From Nesterenkonia alba DSM 19423 (GTDB lineage Bacteria; Actinomycetota; Actinomycetes; Actinomycetales; Micrococcaceae): DNA of 64,000 bases. This document shows, piece after piece, positions 63,694 to 64,000 of the stretch (position 1 is its first letter; each line of letters starts with the position of its first letter). A program made the translations under genes and the position numbers. The notes below the pieces were generated by a model. The model searched no databases, was not told where the DNA came from, and saw only the letters and a list, made by a program, of their open reading frames with translations. The stretch lies in assembly GCF_000421745.1 (NCBI RefSeq), contig NZ_ATXP01000004.1, positions 155,402 through 219,401 on the forward strand, in the 5' to 3' direction.

Positions 63694-64000
63694 TTGGCAG
63701 GATTTCCTTGGTTTTGAATGTCGGGGTGGTGGGGTCGGCCAGGCCCAGGTGCACCTCCTTGGGCCGGTTCCATGAGATGGCCTCGTGGGGCCGGAGCTCG
63801 TTGTACTCGATCCGGTAGTCCTCGGCCCGCTCGGCGAGCACGATCGCGTCGTCGATCTCGTCCAGGTAGAGCCGTTCGTACTTCAGCGTGCCGAAGCCGC
63901 GTTCACGGGACCCGTTCTGCCCCGGGGTCTTCACTCGGGTGCGCACGTGGTGTAGCTCGGGGTGGGCGGCGATGAAGGACTCGAAGCGGAAGGACCGGAA
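63677..64000 (-). mobile_element. IS3-family insertion sequence, one end
   Basis: One terminus of an insertion element starting with TGTCCCGCGTCAAGTAG at about 63677, immediately after the secreted-protein stalk. The transposase stop is only nine bases inside this end. The element continues beyond the window, so its other end and target duplication cannot be seen. Confidence 0.8.
63686..64000 (-). CDS. IS3-family transposase OrfB, C-terminal part
   Basis: C-terminal portion of a DDE integrase-core transposase. The frame is open to the window edge (visible upstream as [30 protein letters not shown]), so the Met codon at 63946 is not the true start. The catalytic Glu lies in [16 protein letters not shown], followed by the typical [28 protein letters not shown]. 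It is transcribed toward the interrupted secreted-protein gene. Confidence 0.88.
   Translation of the reverse strand, partial: FRSFRFESFIAAHPELHHVRTRVKTPGQNGSRERGFGTLKYERLYLDEIDDAIVLAERAEDYRIEYNELRPHEAISWNRPKEVHLGLADPTTPTFKTKEILPTT

Overview
The window is a 64 kb piece of the core chromosome of a high-GC Gram-positive bacterium, most likely a member of the Micrococcales close to the Micrococcaceae. This rests on actinobacterial marker families (RbpA, DUF4191, DUF4192, DUF3054, PAC2, an Rv2578c-type radical SAM protein, a SirA-type sulfite reductase, Ppm-type mannosyltransferase), on the gene order secF-rel, alaS-ruvX, DUF4191-lipA-lipB-sucB-lpd-pepA and sigA-DUF7455-parE, and on many genes that appear to be transcribed without a leader. 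The species cannot be named from sequence reading alone.

Layout. 1-8 kb: end of secF, bifunctional (p)ppGpp enzyme gene rel, an AbiEi-like protein, ruvX-alaS and rpsD. 8-18 kb: lipoate and 2-oxoacid dehydrogenase block (DUF4191, lipA, lipB, a kinase-like membrane protein, sucB, lpd) and pepA. 17-25 kb: PAC2 and DUF4192 proteins, the primary sigma factor, DUF7455, a type II topoisomerase B subunit and heme O synthase. 25-30 kb: aldehyde dehydrogenase plus DUF779 protein, glutamate dehydrogenase and an MFS transporter. 30-37.4 kb: HelY-like helicase, a metal-site-less amidohydrolase, polyprenol-phosphate mannosyltransferase, RbpA, and an SPFH/NfeD membrane pair.

37.4-37.9 kb is the longest stretch without a gene. 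It holds three tandem copies of a 76-bp element, each bounded by inverted XerC-arm-like sequences. The last copy runs directly into a 28-bp sequence with the form of a chromosomal dif site (37846-37873), so the window probably spans the replication terminus.

38-44.6 kb is a stress-type cluster (zinc alcohol dehydrogenase, SDR, Rho-N protein, sensory-rhodopsin-transducer-like protein, sugar lactone oxidase, catalase). 44.7-51.2 kb: an SDR fused to a helical domain, a domain-permuted lipoate ligase, an acyl-CoA dehydrogenase, tRNA-Arg(CCG), a heme-degrading monooxygenase and a gamma-glutamyltransferase. 51.2-58.3 kb: a LexA-box radical SAM gene and the assimilatory sulfate operon sir-cysH-cysD-cysN with a sulfurtransferase upstream. 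58.4-64 kb: a 2-hydroxyacid dehydrogenase, a desaturase-like flavoprotein, tRNA-Pro(GGG), a TetR regulator, and a large secreted Ig-repeat protein whose 3' end is cut off by an IS3-type element running out of the window.

Regulatory signals readable in the sequence include SigR/SigH-type promoters for sigA and rbpA, a LexA box, a CRP/GlxR-type site, palindromic operator candidates at ctaB, katA, gdhA and tetR, and at least eight -10 boxes placed exactly 6 or 7 bases before a start codon.
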